DNA of 64,000 bases from Chloroflexota bacterium (GCA_020845495.1 JADLFM010000050.1:62001-126000); one strand, 5' to 3'. Shown: positions 35,211 to 44,032, numbered from the stretch's first letter. The notes: generated from the letters alone by a model not told the origin. A program made the numbers and translations.

Positions 35211-36092
35211 TCAGGCAGAGGAGCCCAGGGCTGGCGTTTCGTTGCGCGCATGCCACAGCAGCGCGCCGGCCAGTCCACCCGTGGCCGTCGCGATGACGTT
35301 GACGACGTCGTTCGTGATCCACGCGTACCCGCGCACGAGGTGGACCGGGCGGCCGCAGTGGTCGGTCGGAGCTTCGGCGGGCGTCTCACAGAGCCAGCAG
35401 CGGTAGCTGGCCTGGAGGGTCGCGCCTGCTAGCGAGTCGGCAAGCGAGCCGAGCAAGCCGGCGACGAGCGCTAGCGCGAGTGGGCGTGACATCCCGATCC
35501 GGCGCCGTCCGAGCGACCGGACGTTCCCGTCGATGGCGTAGATCCCGCCGACGAGCAGTGCGCCGGCCGCCCCCGCGAGCCAGCCGAGCGACGTCACGCC
35601 TCCGGAGACACCCGGCTGGACCGACTCGCCAGTCGTGATGAGGCGAGGTGGCGCTGGAGAGCGCACGCCGATCTCGCTTGCCCAGGTGTCGGCCGACGCT
35701 GCCGCCAGCGCGCCAAGGGCTGCGCCTGCGCCGCTCGGGAAGCCCGTCGCCGCGAGCAGGCAGCCGGCCGCTGCCACGCCACCGTTCGCCAGGACTTGCA
35801 GGCCGTCGCGGCGGTGGCCCTTGGCGGCAACGACTTCGCCGGGCACGGACGCGCGACGTGACAGAGCGCTGCCAGCCACGAACAGCGCGATCGTGCCGAA
35901 TGCGGGAGCGAGCCCGCCGGCTCCGAACGTCGCGGTGCCGACCAGCGTGGCAGCCGCGGCGCCATCGTCGCTCAGGACACCACGCCGCCAACCTGCCAGC
36001 GCAATGGCCGCCCCCAGCCCAAGCCCGGCCAGCCCGCGCAGGATGGGGCGCACAACGCGTCCAGGGGTGCTGGCCAGCCGCGCCGCCCTCAC
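35211..36092 (-). CDS. DUF92 (TMEM19/VTE6-like) membrane protein
   Basis: 293 aa with seven or so membrane helices. The DUF92 signatures are clear: KGHRRDGLQVLANGGVAA, ADTWASEIGVRS, PRLITTGESVQPGVSGGVT, and LGSLADSLAGATLQ. Plant VTE6 in this family phosphorylates phytyl phosphate, so an isoprenyl-phosphate kinase role is possible; no bacterial function is firmly known. Starts 7 nt after the DUF402 stop in the larB run. Confidence 0.85.
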   Translation of the reverse strand: MRAARLASTPGRVVRPILRGLAGLGLGAAIALAGWRRGVLSDDGAAAATLVGTATFGAGGLAPAFGTIALFVAGSALSRRASVPGEVVAAKGHRRDGLQVLANGGVAAAGCLLAATGFPSGAGAALGALAAASADTWASEIGVRSPAPPRLITTGESVQPGVSGGVTSLGWLAGAAGALLVGGIYAIDGNVRSLGRRRIGMSRPLALALVAGLLGSLADSLAGATLQASYRCWLCETPAEAPTDHCGRPVHLVRGYAWITNDVVNVIATATGGLAGALLWHARNETPALGSSA

Positions 36093-36099
36093 GCCAGAC

Positions 36100-36657
36100 T
36101 TAGGGTGCGCCCGGTTTGGGCGATGGCAGCGGCGAGGGGATTAGCCCGTCGAAGGTGCGGCCGGGCAGTCGATGTGAGGTGGCCAGGTCGATGAGCTCGG
36201 CGATGGCCGCGCGGGCGGCAGCGGCATCTTCTGGGCGATAGGTCGTCGCGGCGAGCTCGTCGAACTCTTCCCCATCGAGCACCAGGTAGCGGCCATCTGG
36301 GTAGGCCCAGAGGTCGAGCGCGAGATCCACGAACGTCAACTCGTCGCCATCGACACGGGCTGGCATGGTGACATTGCAGTACCAGCCGCGTAGGTCGCCG
36401 TCGACCGAGTACACCTGGAAGGCGTTGTACCAGCGGTCGAAGAAGTAGTACTCGTAGAAGACGTCCCCTTTCACGAAGGTGACGTAGCCGAGGTCGCGGC
36501 TGTCGCGGTCGAAGATTGCGGTGAAGAACAGGACGTGCTCGTCGCGCGAGATCTCCTGACCCACCCAACGGTAGCTCTTGCTGCCGTCGTAGAACAGCTT
36601 CTGGATGACGAGCGGCCGCCCGGTGACGGGCGCGTCGTCGGCTGGCACGCGTGTCAT
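36100..36657 (-). CDS. DUF402-family nucleotide phosphatase-like protein
   Basis: 185 aa. The DUF402 core is visible: FYEYYFFDRWYNAFQVY, GWYCNVTMPARV, then DLALDLWAYPDGRYLVLDGEEFDE with the conserved acidic residues. Members include nucleoside di-/triphosphatases with a metal-bound acidic cluster. ATG 36657 overlaps the larB stop as ATGA, which implies translational coupling. Exact substrate unknown. Confidence 0.82.
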   Translation of the reverse strand: MTRVPADDAPVTGRPLVIQKLFYDGSKSYRWVGQEISRDEHVLFFTAIFDRDSRDLGYVTFVKGDVFYEYYFFDRWYNAFQVYSVDGDLRGWYCNVTMPARVDGDELTFVDLALDLWAYPDGRYLVLDGEEFDELAATTYRPEDAAAARAAIAELIDLATSHRLPGRTFDGLIPSPLPSPKPGAP

Positions 36658-37520
36658 GGGCGGACCTCGGCTGTGTGCCTGCGGTCGGCGTCGGACCGGC
36701 CCGCGCGCTGAGCGTCGAGCGTGGCCGTTCGCTGGCCGTCAGATGCGGCAGTGCGCTGACCCTCGGATGCGGCTACACGCCGGGCTGCTGCGATGCGGTT
36801 CGCGATCATCGCCGCCGATGCACCCGCCCCGATGCCGTTCCCGACGTTCACCACGGTCATGCCCGGGGCGCAGGTTTGAAGCATCGACATCAGCGCGGCG
36901 ATGCCGTTCCCGCCCAGCCCGTAGCCGACCGGTGTCGGCAGCCCGATCACCGGCACGTCGACGAGCCCCGAAACGACCGAGGGCAGCGCGCCGTCCATGC
37001 CAGCCGCCACGATCAGTACGTCGACGCCGCGCGCCAGCATGTCGCGGAGCGGCGGTCCGAGCCGATGGATGCCAGCGACCCCGAGATCGAACGCGGCGAT
37101 GACCTCACAGCCCATCTCCTCGGCGATGACGCGCGCCTCCTCGGCGGTCGGGATATCGGAGGTGCCGGCCGTCAGGATGCCGACCCGGCCACCGCGCGGC
37201 GCCGGCGTGAAGTCGTCCCGCTTCACCAGGAGCATGCCCGAGGCGGGAAAGTGCGTGACGTGATACCCGGGTAGTGCTCGCTCGATCTGGTCGGCAAGCG
37301 CCGGTGGCACCCGGCTGAGAATGGCTCGCCCCCGCGTATCGAGGAAGGCATGGGCGGCCGCGAGGCAATCCTCCGGCCGCTTACGGTCGGCCATGATGAC
37401 TTCCGGCACACCCTTGCGTCGCTCGCGGCCAAGGTCCGCGCGAACGGCGGTGTCCTCGCCCGTCAATTGTGTGTCCAGCCCGTGAAAGCCGTTCACGAGC
37501 GCGTCGAGCGCGTCCGACAT
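36654..37520 (-). CDS. larB: LarB, nickel-pincer cofactor carboxylase
   Basis: 288 aa from ATG 37520; TTG 37538 is an unlikely extension inside the promoter. LarB carboxylates and hydrolyses nicotinic acid adenine dinucleotide to start the nickel-pincer cofactor of lactate racemase-type enzymes. The AIR-carboxylase-like domain shows GILTAGTSDIPTAEEA, AGIHRLGP, VAAGMDGALPSVVSGL, PTPVGYG and NVGNGIGAGASAA. The last ~40 residues are an unusual repetitive tail (EGQRTAAS/DGQRTATL). larC, larE and larA are not in the window. Followed by DUF402 with a 4-nt overlap. Confidence 0.88.
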   Translation of the reverse strand: MSDALDALVNGFHGLDTQLTGEDTAVRADLGRERRKGVPEVIMADRKRPEDCLAAAHAFLDTRGRAILSRVPPALADQIERALPGYHVTHFPASGMLLVKRDDFTPAPRGGRVGILTAGTSDIPTAEEARVIAEEMGCEVIAAFDLGVAGIHRLGPPLRDMLARGVDVLIVAAGMDGALPSVVSGLVDVPVIGLPTPVGYGLGGNGIAALMSMLQTCAPGMTVVNVGNGIGAGASAAMIANRIAAARRVAASEGQRTAASDGQRTATLDAQRAGRSDADRRHTAEVRP

Positions 37521-37527
37521 GTCCGGG

Positions 37528-37533
37528 ATTATA
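37528..37533 (-). promoter_or_regulatory. Consensus -10 TATAAT, leaderless spacing, larB
   Basis: TATAAT on the minus strand ends 7 nt before ATG 37520 (spacer CCCGGAC). The start of transcription would fall at the start codon; there is no ribosome site. Confidence 0.6.
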
Positions 37534-37659
37534 CGCAACGGGCAGGACCGGCCTCGCGAGCCACGTGCTCGACTGTCGGGCTGTGGTGCATCAGAACAGC
37601 GGTGGGGGCGGCTCAGTGGCCCCTCTGGCTCCCAACAGGGAATCCTGGCGGGGCCGTGC

Positions 37660-37665
37660 TACAAT
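37660..37665 (+). promoter_or_regulatory. TACAAT -10-like hexamer of the aminotransferase gene
   Basis: GCTACAATCG about 54 nt before ATG 37719. A normal leader with AGGGAG would result. Confidence 0.45.
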
Positions 37666-37718
37666 CGCGGATGGACGCCCGCGCCCCCACCGTCCGATGT
37701 TGCCAGGGAGATGCGACG

Positions 37719-39083
37719 ATGGTCCTCAGCCAGATTTCGCCATCCGAGCTGATTCAGCAAGACCGCGAACACCTGATCCACCCGCTCTACCACCCGGACG
37801 AGCACGAGTCGCCGATCATCTTTGCCAGGGGCGAGGGTGCGATCCTCACTGACGTCGAAGGCAAGCACTACATCGACGGCCTGTCGTGCCTCTGGAACGT
37901 CGCGGTCGGGCACGGCCGGCACGAGCTTGCCGAGGCCGGCGGCCAGCAGCTCCAGACCCTCGCGTACGCCAGCAACTACACCGGCTTCTCGAACATCCCG
38001 GCCATCCAGCTTGCCACCGAATTGATGAAGGTGGTGTACCCGAACCTCAGCGCCGTCTACTTCACGAGCGGCGGGGCCGAGTCGAACGAGTCCGCCTTCA
38101 AGACGGTTCGCTTCTTCTGGAAGGCCAAGGGCAAGCCAGACAAGGTCAAGATCGTCTCGCGGAACTGGGCGTATCACGGCGTCACGATTGCCGCAATGAG
38201 CGCGACCGGCATAGCGCCCTACCAGAAGATGTTTGGGCCGCTTGCGCCCGGGTTCGTCCACATCCCGCCACCCTACTACTACCGCGCGAACACCAACGCC
38301 TCGTTCGAGGAGTTCGGGATCGAGGCGGCCAACGAGCTCGAGAAGGCGATCTTGCGCGAGGGGCCGGACACCGTTGCCGCGTTCATCGCCGAGCCGGTCC
38401 AGGGGGCTGGCGGCGTGATTCCGCCCCCGCCAACCTACTTCCCGCGCGTCCGCGAGATCTGCGACAAGTACGACGTGCTGTTCATCGCCGACGAGGTCAT
38501 CACTGGCTTCGGCCGAACTGGCAAGATGTTCGCGCTCGATCACTGGGGCGTGCAGCCGGACATCTTGAGCTTCGCCAAGGCGATCACGAGCGGCTACCTC
38601 CCGCTTGGGGGCATCGTGGTCTCCGAGCGCATCCACCGGGCCATCCTCGACGTGCCGCCCTCCGACAAGTGGATGCACGCGTACACCTACTCCGGGCACC
38701 CGACCTGCTGCGCCGTTGGCCTCGCCAACCTTCGCATCATCGTCGAGGAGAAGCTAGCCGACCGGGCCGAGGTCATGGGCAAACGCCTGCTCGACGGCCT
38801 GCGTGCTTTCGAGGATCATCCGCTCGTGGGCGAGGTCCGAGGCATCGGCCTGATGGCGGCCGTGGAGCTCGTCACGGACAAGAAGACGAAGGGTGCCTTC
38901 GATCCATCGTTCAAGATCGCCGACCGGCTGGCGACCGAGTTCCGGAACCGCGGGCTGTACACCCGTGCACGCGGTGAGGTCATCTGCCTCGCCCCGCCGC
39001 TGATGATCCCGGAGGATCAGCTCGACCAGATGGTATCGATCGTTCGAGCTAGCATCGACGCCGTGCAGGCGTCGCTCAAGTAG
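37719..39083 (+). CDS. Class III PLP-dependent aminotransferase (omega-amino acid type)
   Basis: 454 aa, ATG with AGGGAG 8 nt upstream. Class III signatures: LWNVAVGHGR, SGGAESNESAFK, WAYHGVTIAAMSATG (aromatic plus Gly PLP site), EPVQGAGGVIPPP, ADEVITGFGRTGKMFA (PLP Asp) and FAKAITSGYLPLGG, where Lys forms the Schiff base. It resembles beta-alanine/omega-amino acid:pyruvate aminotransferases. These act on terminal amines such as beta-alanine, GABA or putrescine. An aldehyde dehydrogenase at 44 kb could process semialdehyde products, but it is not linked. Confidence 0.9.
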   Translation: MVLSQISPSELIQQDREHLIHPLYHPDEHESPIIFARGEGAILTDVEGKHYIDGLSCLWNVAVGHGRHELAEAGGQQLQTLAYASNYTGFSNIPAIQLATELMKVVYPNLSAVYFTSGGAESNESAFKTVRFFWKAKGKPDKVKIVSRNWAYHGVTIAAMSATGIAPYQKMFGPLAPGFVHIPPPYYYRANTNASFEEFGIEAANELEKAILREGPDTVAAFIAEPVQGAGGVIPPPPTYFPRVREICDKYDVLFIADEVITGFGRTGKMFALDHWGVQPDILSFAKAITSGYLPLGGIVVSERIHRAILDVPPSDKWMHAYTYSGHPTCCAVGLANLRIIVEEKLADRAEVMGKRLLDGLRAFEDHPLVGEVRGIGLMAAVELVTDKKTKGAFDPSFKIADRLATEFRNRGLYTRARGEVICLAPPLMIPEDQLDQMVSIVRASIDAVQASLK

Positions 39084-39093
39084 GGGGCCGCCG

Positions 39094-39939
39094 CTGACCG
39101 CGCGTCTCCTGCACGGCAAGCCCGTCGCCGAGGCGATCTGGGGGGACGTCGAGCGGCGCACCGAGGGCATCCTGGCCCGCCGAGGTGCGCCGCCCAGCCT
39201 CGCTATCGTTCTGGCGACGGACGATCCGGCGGCGGCAGCCTACCTGCGCCAGATCGAGCGGGCGTTCGGGCGGCACGGGCTCGCTACACGCCGGGACGTC
39301 CTCGCCACGCCAGACCGGACCAATCTCGCAGCGTGTTTATCGCGGCTTGGCGACGACCCATCCGTCGATGGCGTCCTGCTCACGACTCCCTTACCGTCGC
39401 CCCTGACGCTTCAGGACGCCGCCGCATTGCTTCCCCCGTCGAAGGACGTGGAGGGACTGCACCCCGAGCACGCCGGTCGACTGGCCCAGGGCGGCCCGTC
39501 CGTCGTACCGAGCACCCCCCTGGCCGGCATGGAGATCCTGCGAGCGGCTGGATTTGAGCTACGTGGAAAGACGGCGGTGGTGATCGGACGGAGCGCCGTC
39601 GTCGGCCGGCCGCTCGCTCACCTGCTCCTTCTGGCCGACGCCACGCTCGTCGTCTGCCACACCAGGACGCCGGACATCGGGGCCTGGACCCGGCGAGCCG
39701 ACGTACTGCTGCTGGCCGCCGGACGCCCCGGCCTGGTCGACGCGACGATGGTGCGGCCAGAAGCGGTCGTGGTGGACTTCGGCATCAACGTCGTCGGAGA
39801 CCAGATCGTCGGCGACGCGGCCCCGAATGTCGGGGACGTGGTGGCGGCCATCACACCGGTGCCAGGCGGTGTCGGCCCGGTCACGACGGCGGTACTGGCT
39901 CGTAACCTCGTCGATCTGACCGAGGCGCAGGCAAGCTAG
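39094..39939 (+). CDS. folD: FolD-like protein with CTG start and altered active site
   Basis: 281 aa if initiated at CTG 39094. AGGGGG sits 6 nt upstream and the product begins MTARLLHGKPVAEAI, as FolD proteins do. There is no ATG, GTG or TTG between the in-frame stop at 39004 and TTG 39427, which would remove the first 111 residues. FolD makes 10-formyl-THF from methylene-THF. The Rossmann part is good (VVIGRSAVVGRPLAHLLL, VDFGINVVGD, ITPVPGGVGPVTTAVL). The folate site is not: Tyr50 is kept, but the Lys56, Gln98 and Asp121 equivalents (E. coli numbering) are Ile54, Thr97 and Glu120. It lies 10 nt after the aminotransferase gene, so likely co-transcribed. Confidence 0.8.
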   Translation: MTARLLHGKPVAEAIWGDVERRTEGILARRGAPPSLAIVLATDDPAAAAYLRQIERAFGRHGLATRRDVLATPDRTNLAACLSRLGDDPSVDGVLLTTPLPSPLTLQDAAALLPPSKDVEGLHPEHAGRLAQGGPSVVPSTPLAGMEILRAAGFELRGKTAVVIGRSAVVGRPLAHLLLLADATLVVCHTRTPDIGAWTRRADVLLLAAGRPGLVDATMVRPEAVVVDFGINVVGDQIVGDAAPNVGDVVAAITPVPGGVGPVTTAVLARNLVDLTEAQAS

Positions 39940-39961
39940 CCCGTCGTCATCAAGGCTGATA

Positions 39962-39988
39962 GCTCCCTCCTTCTCGCTGGCAGGGAGC
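39962..39988 (+). terminator. Weak hairpin after the folD-like gene
   Basis: GCTCCCT (39962-39968) pairs with AGGGAGC (39982-39988), 13-nt loop, 22 nt past the stop. No T-run. The rest of the 292-nt gap to the peptidase gene shows no gene. Confidence 0.4.
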
Positions 39989-40231
39989 AGGCCGAGGGCC
40001 TCTCGAACAGACGATCCCCCCCGCTCTATGCTCGGCCGCGGCCGGCGGGAGGAGCCGGACGCGAGCGGCCTTCCTGCCTTGACGGCCAGGCACGTGCGAC
40101 ACCGATGGTCACCGGCCATGATAGCGAAGGCACTCAGCCGATGTACGTACGATTCTCTCGACGACGAGCAGACCCTGGCGTCTTCCAGCTCTGAACGAAA
40201 TAGCGGCTCGCCGTGACGCGACGGCCGTACC

Positions 40232-41623
40232 ATGTCAGCGGGAGGTGTGCGCGGTCGGATGTGGCGAACTGTCGCCTACCTCACGCTGATCCTCGGTCTG
40301 CTCGCCGTGGCAAGCCCTTACCCAGGCGTGACGGCGGCGCTCGATGCAACCACGGCGCTCACCACCGCTCAGGTTGCATCGGCCCCCGAAGCGATGGCCG
40401 ACGGCATCCCCGCCAGTGCAGTTGCCGCGGACGCAATCGGCGAGGCGCGACAGGCGGCCGCCGATACCGCTCCCGCTTTCAGCGGTGATCTGGCGCACCA
40501 GCACGTCGAGGCGCTGGCTGTCGACGTCGGATCGAGACCCGCCGGCTCGGAGGCGCAAACGCGTGCCCAGCAGTATCTGCTCGACCACTTCCGTCGTTTG
40601 GGCTACCAGGCCGACTTGCAGCCCTTCCCGATCAGGTTCTACCACGACCGTGGCTCCCGCCTCACCCTCGCCGGTGCACCAGACACCACCATCGACGCTC
40701 GGACGCTGACCTATTCGGCCGCCGGAACGGTCGACGCACCACTGATGTTCGTCGGGCTTGGCCGCCCTGAAGACCTGGCCGGGCGGGATCTGACCGATCG
40801 GATTGCGCTGGTCCAGCGCGGCGAGATCCGCTTCAGCGACAAGGTGGACGCGGCCGCACAGGCAGGCGCGCAGGCTGTCGTCATCTTCAACAACCAGCCG
40901 GGCAACTTCAGCGGTAGCCTGGTATTCCCGTCCACCATCCCCGTCGTCGGCATCTCGCAGGCCGACGGGGATACCGTGCTCCAGACGCTCCAGGCTGGCG
41001 CCGTCACGGCGCACCTCTCAGTCGACGCCTCCACCGACAGCGCGACCGCCGCGAACGTCGTGGCGACACGCGGTGACGGTTCACGGACCATCGTCATCGG
41101 CGGCCATTTCGACTCGGTCTCGGCCGGCCCCGGCGCCAACGACAACGGCTCGGGAACGGCTGTGCTGCTGGAACTTGCGCGCGTCCTCGCGGTACGGGGG
41201 TCGCCGTTCACGATCCAGATCGTCGCCTTCGACGCCGAGGAGATTGGGCTGCGCGGCAGCGCCCACATGGTGGCGCACCTCTCGGACGACGAGCGGCGGG
41301 CGATCCGTGCGATGATCAACCTCGATATGGTCGGCGTGGGCGACAGCGCGCGGGCTGGCGGCAGCGATGAGCTGGTCGCCGCGGCGATGGACGTCGGCAC
41401 AGCACTTGGCGAGCGCGTCCGACCCCTCGGCGGAGAGGGGACGGGATCGAGCGACCACGCCAGCTTCCAGGCGGCCGGCATTCCGGCTCTCTTCATCTAC
41501 CGTTCGTCTGACCCGAACTACCACTCCGCGAACGACCGCGCCGAGTATGTCGACCCGGCCCACCTGAAGTTCGCCGGCGACCTCGCGCTCGGCGTGATAG
41601 AACGACTGGAGCAGGGAGAGTGA
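40232..41623 (+). CDS. Secreted M28-family aminopeptidase with PA insert
   Basis: 463 aa from ATG 40232; ATG 40259 (with GGAGG 13 nt upstream) is an alternative and gives a cleaner signal peptide (WRTVAYLTLILGLLAVA). A propeptide-like segment follows. Residues ~135-270 are a protease-associated domain (FVGLGRPEDLAGRDLTDRIALVQRG). The M28 zinc ligands are complete: GGHFDSV (His), GANDNGSG (Asp), FDAEEIGLRGS (Glu pair), INLDMVG (Asp) and NYHSANDR (His). It should release N-terminal residues from peptides outside the cell. Confidence 0.9.
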   Translation: MSAGGVRGRMWRTVAYLTLILGLLAVASPYPGVTAALDATTALTTAQVASAPEAMADGIPASAVAADAIGEARQAAADTAPAFSGDLAHQHVEALAVDVGSRPAGSEAQTRAQQYLLDHFRRLGYQADLQPFPIRFYHDRGSRLTLAGAPDTTIDARTLTYSAAGTVDAPLMFVGLGRPEDLAGRDLTDRIALVQRGEIRFSDKVDAAAQAGAQAVVIFNNQPGNFSGSLVFPSTIPVVGISQADGDTVLQTLQAGAVTAHLSVDASTDSATAANVVATRGDGSRTIVIGGHFDSVSAGPGANDNGSGTAVLLELARVLAVRGSPFTIQIVAFDAEEIGLRGSAHMVAHLSDDERRAIRAMINLDMVGVGDSARAGGSDELVAAAMDVGTALGERVRPLGGEGTGSSDHASFQAAGIPALFIYRSSDPNYHSANDRAEYVDPAHLKFAGDLALGVIERLEQGE

Positions 41624-41682
41624 TGGTGGCGATAGACCGGGGACGGATGTGGGCCTGGGGTTGACGTGGGCGTGGGACTGAC

Positions 41683-42000
41683 GTGGGCCTGAGGGACGAC
41701 CCAGGACGGGCGCGAGTCCACGTCTGGATTAGCGGCAACGTTCAGGGCGTCGGGTTTCGCTACGCGACCGAGGCACTTGCCGAGCGGCTTGGGCTTGGCG
41801 GCTGGGTCCGTAATCTCGGCGATGGACGGGTGGAAGCCGTCTTCGAAGGTCCGGCTGCCGAGGTGGCGCGTGCCGTCGCGTGGTGCCGCGAAGGCCCGAG
41901 CGGCGCCTGGGTCCTGGACGTAGACAGCCGACCCGAGAGCCCGCTCGGCGAGACCGGATTCCGGCTCCGCCGCACCGAGTATGGAGCCGGATCGGCATGA
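41683..42000 (+). CDS. acyP: Acylphosphatase
   Basis: 105 aa, GTG start within a short repeated stretch (GACGTGGGC... copies at ~41645-41690), so the exact start is uncertain. The signature is complete: [18 protein letters not shown], where Arg binds phosphate, and [17 protein letters not shown], where Asn activates water. It hydrolyses acyl phosphates such as acetyl or carbamoyl phosphate. The stop overlaps the next start as ATGA. Confidence 0.93.
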   Translation: MGLRDDPGRARVHVWISGNVQGVGFRYATEALAERLGLGGWVRNLGDGRVEAVFEGPAAEVARAVAWCREGPSGAWVLDVDSRPESPLGETGFRLRRTEYGAGSA

Positions 42001-42818
42001 GCGCGAACGGCCGGCGGATCGTGCCGGGAGCCGAGCCATTCGAGTACGGCGGCCCTTCGGATCTCGGGGTGCTGCTCGTCCACGGCTTCACCGGAACTCC
42101 CTACGAAATGCGACCGGTCGGCAAGCACCTGGCCGCGTGCGGCTTCGGCTCTCGGGGCATCCTGCTCCGAGGACACGGTACGTCCCCGGACGACATGATG
42201 GGTTGCCTCTACACTGACTGGCTCGAGGATGTGGAGGCCGGACTTGCCGTGTTGCTCGAACAGTACGACCAGGCGGTCCTCGTCGGGCTCTCGATGGGGG
42301 GGACGCTGTGCCTGAACGTGGCGGCTCGCCACGCTGACGATCCGCGCATCGTCGGCGTCGTATCGATTGGCGCGCCGCTCGTGCTGGAAGACTGGCGGCT
42401 CGGTATCATTCGCATCGCCTCGAAGCTGATCAAGTGGCAAGCCTGGGGGCGCCCCGACATCAAGGACCGGAGCAAGTGGGACTGCCACGTCGGGTATCGC
42501 CGATTCCGCACCGGAACCGTTCGCGAGCTCCTGGCGCTGATGAAGGAGACGCGGGGTCGTCTGCATGACGTGCGTCAGCCGATCCTGGTGCTCCAGGCCC
42601 GCTCGGACCACGTGGTGCCGCCCAAGAACGCATCGATCGTCTTCAACGGCGTCAGCAGCCCGGACCGCCGCATCGTGATGCTGAGCAATTGCTACCATGT
42701 CGTGACCGTCGACTTCGCTGCCGACACGGTGAACGCCGAGATCGAGCGATTTGTCCATCGTCTTGCTGGCGGCCGGCTCGCCCCAGTCAGGACGGCCTCG
42801 TTTCCCGAGGTCGAGTGA
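41997..42818 (+). CDS. Alpha/beta-hydrolase, carboxylesterase/monoacylglycerol lipase type
   Basis: 273 aa, ATG overlapping the acylphosphatase stop. Oxyanion motif [12 protein letters not shown], nucleophile elbow GLSMGG (Ser), Asp in [10 protein letters not shown], His in NCYHVVTVD. This arrangement matches bacterial Est30-like carboxylesterases and monoacylglycerol lipases. Cytoplasmic; no signal peptide. Middle gene of a three-gene coupled operon. Confidence 0.88.
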   Translation: MSANGRRIVPGAEPFEYGGPSDLGVLLVHGFTGTPYEMRPVGKHLAACGFGSRGILLRGHGTSPDDMMGCLYTDWLEDVEAGLAVLLEQYDQAVLVGLSMGGTLCLNVAARHADDPRIVGVVSIGAPLVLEDWRLGIIRIASKLIKWQAWGRPDIKDRSKWDCHVGYRRFRTGTVRELLALMKETRGRLHDVRQPILVLQARSDHVVPPKNASIVFNGVSSPDRRIVMLSNCYHVVTVDFAADTVNAEIERFVHRLAGGRLAPVRTASFPEVE

Positions 42819-43774
42819 GCTTGTCGAGTTTGCGTATGCCATCCGTGCGTCGCCTGCTTCCCTCCCGGCCGCTCACGGCCACGGCGGCCGCCCTCGCCGG
42901 GGCCGTCGGCCTGGCAGTACTCGTCGGCGAGTACGGGCATCGCCAGATCACCGCCTCTCATCGATCGGACTTCCGCGACGACCCGTCCCGCTGGGGGATC
43001 GAGGCGGCTGAGGACGTTTCCCTCACGACACGCGATGGACTCCGGGTTCACGCCTGGCTGTTTCGCGCGCCGACGTCCGTCCCCTCGGTGATCGTCTCGC
43101 ACGGGCATGGCGGTAACAAGCAGACGCTCCTGCCGGTCGCCAAACTCCTCTCCCCGTTCTACAACGTGTTGTTGCTCGATCATCGCGGCCACGGCGAGAG
43201 CGAGGGTCGTCGAACGACCATCGGCTACGAGGAGCGCCTGGACGTGCTCGCGGCGGTTGAGTATCTGGTCGAGCGACGGCTGGGGCCTATCGGATTGCTC
43301 GGGATGTCGATGGGCGCCGCGACGGCCATCCTCGCCGCCGCCGAGGATGATCGGATCGCTGCCGTCGTCGCGGACAGCCCGTTCGGGAGACTCCGCTGGG
43401 CCGTCGCGCAGGTCGCGCGGCTGCGTGGCTACCCGGCGCGCGTCGCTCCGATGGTGAGCTACCTCGGCTGTCGGATGACCGCGCTTCGCTTGGGTTATCC
43501 AATGACGGCGTTCGACCCCGTGGAGGTTGTCGACCGCATCGCGCCGCGCCCCCTTCTCTTGATCCACGGCGGCGACGACGAGATCATCCCGGTTGCCAGC
43601 GCGCACGCTCTCTTGGCTCGCGCCGGCGAGCCAAAAGAGCTCTGGCTGCTCGACGGGCTTCAGCACTGTCGGGCGCTCGACGAGGCGTACGAGCCGTTTC
43701 GTGAGCGGGTACTCGCCTTCTTCGGGCGCTGGCTCCAGCCGGCCGAGTCCACAGAGACGCGCACCGCCAGCTAG
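42815..43774 (+). CDS. Membrane-anchored alpha/beta-hydrolase
   Basis: 319 aa from GTG 42815 (GTGA overlap with the previous stop; GAGG 4 nt upstream); ATG 42836 is an alternative. Residues ~20-40 are an N-terminal membrane helix. Then VIVSHGHGGNKQTLLP (oxyanion), LLDHRGHGESEG, nucleophile elbow GMSMGAAT (Ser), Asp in HGGDDEIIP, His in LQHCRALD. All triad residues are present. Probably anchored with the catalytic domain outside. Substrate unknown. Confidence 0.82.
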   Translation: MSLSSLRMPSVRRLLPSRPLTATAAALAGAVGLAVLVGEYGHRQITASHRSDFRDDPSRWGIEAAEDVSLTTRDGLRVHAWLFRAPTSVPSVIVSHGHGGNKQTLLPVAKLLSPFYNVLLLDHRGHGESEGRRTTIGYEERLDVLAAVEYLVERRLGPIGLLGMSMGAATAILAAAEDDRIAAVVADSPFGRLRWAVAQVARLRGYPARVAPMVSYLGCRMTALRLGYPMTAFDPVEVVDRIAPRPLLLIHGGDDEIIPVASAHALLARAGEPKELWLLDGLQHCRALDEAYEPFRERVLAFFGRWLQPAESTETRTAS

Positions 43775-43952
43775 CGCAGACGTCGGGCCAGTGCTGTCAC
43801 CGGACGCGTCACACCGGCGAGCGCGGGTCAGCCCCGCGTGACCGACCGGCCACGAGGGTCATCGGCCGATGACGTCGGACAAGACGCGGTGAACCGCCGG
43901 TACGAGTCGACCGCCGGAACCCTCTCCTGGCGCGGGGCACGCTCGTTTCCTC

Positions 43953-44009
43953 AGGTAGGCGGACGATGGGAAGGTAAGCGGACGATGGGAAGGTAAGCGG
44001 ACGATGGGA
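43953..44009. repeat. Three 19-bp tandem repeats
   Basis: AGGTAAGCGGACGATGGGA is repeated at 43953 (one mismatch), 43972 and 43991. It lies in the 308-nt gap between convergent genes. No gene is in the gap; a large palindrome follows. Confidence 0.95.
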
Positions 44010-44032
44010 GCCTCACTACCGGCTTCGGAAGG

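Noticed and set aside
33593..35389. 598-codon minus-strand frame over recQ
   Set aside because: Antisense shadow typical of high-GC genes; RecQ motifs on the plus strand are complete.
39427..39939. Truncated folD starting at TTG 39427
   Set aside because: It would remove the N-terminal folate-binding part that is clearly encoded upstream in the same frame with a ribosome site at 39082.
39960..40231. T-box or riboswitch-like leader before the M28 peptidase
   Set aside because: Only a 7-bp hairpin is present; no T-box or known riboswitch core could be recognised.
43953..44009. CRISPR-like array
   Set aside because: Units are contiguous with no spacers, only three copies and no cas genes nearby; it is a tandem repeat.
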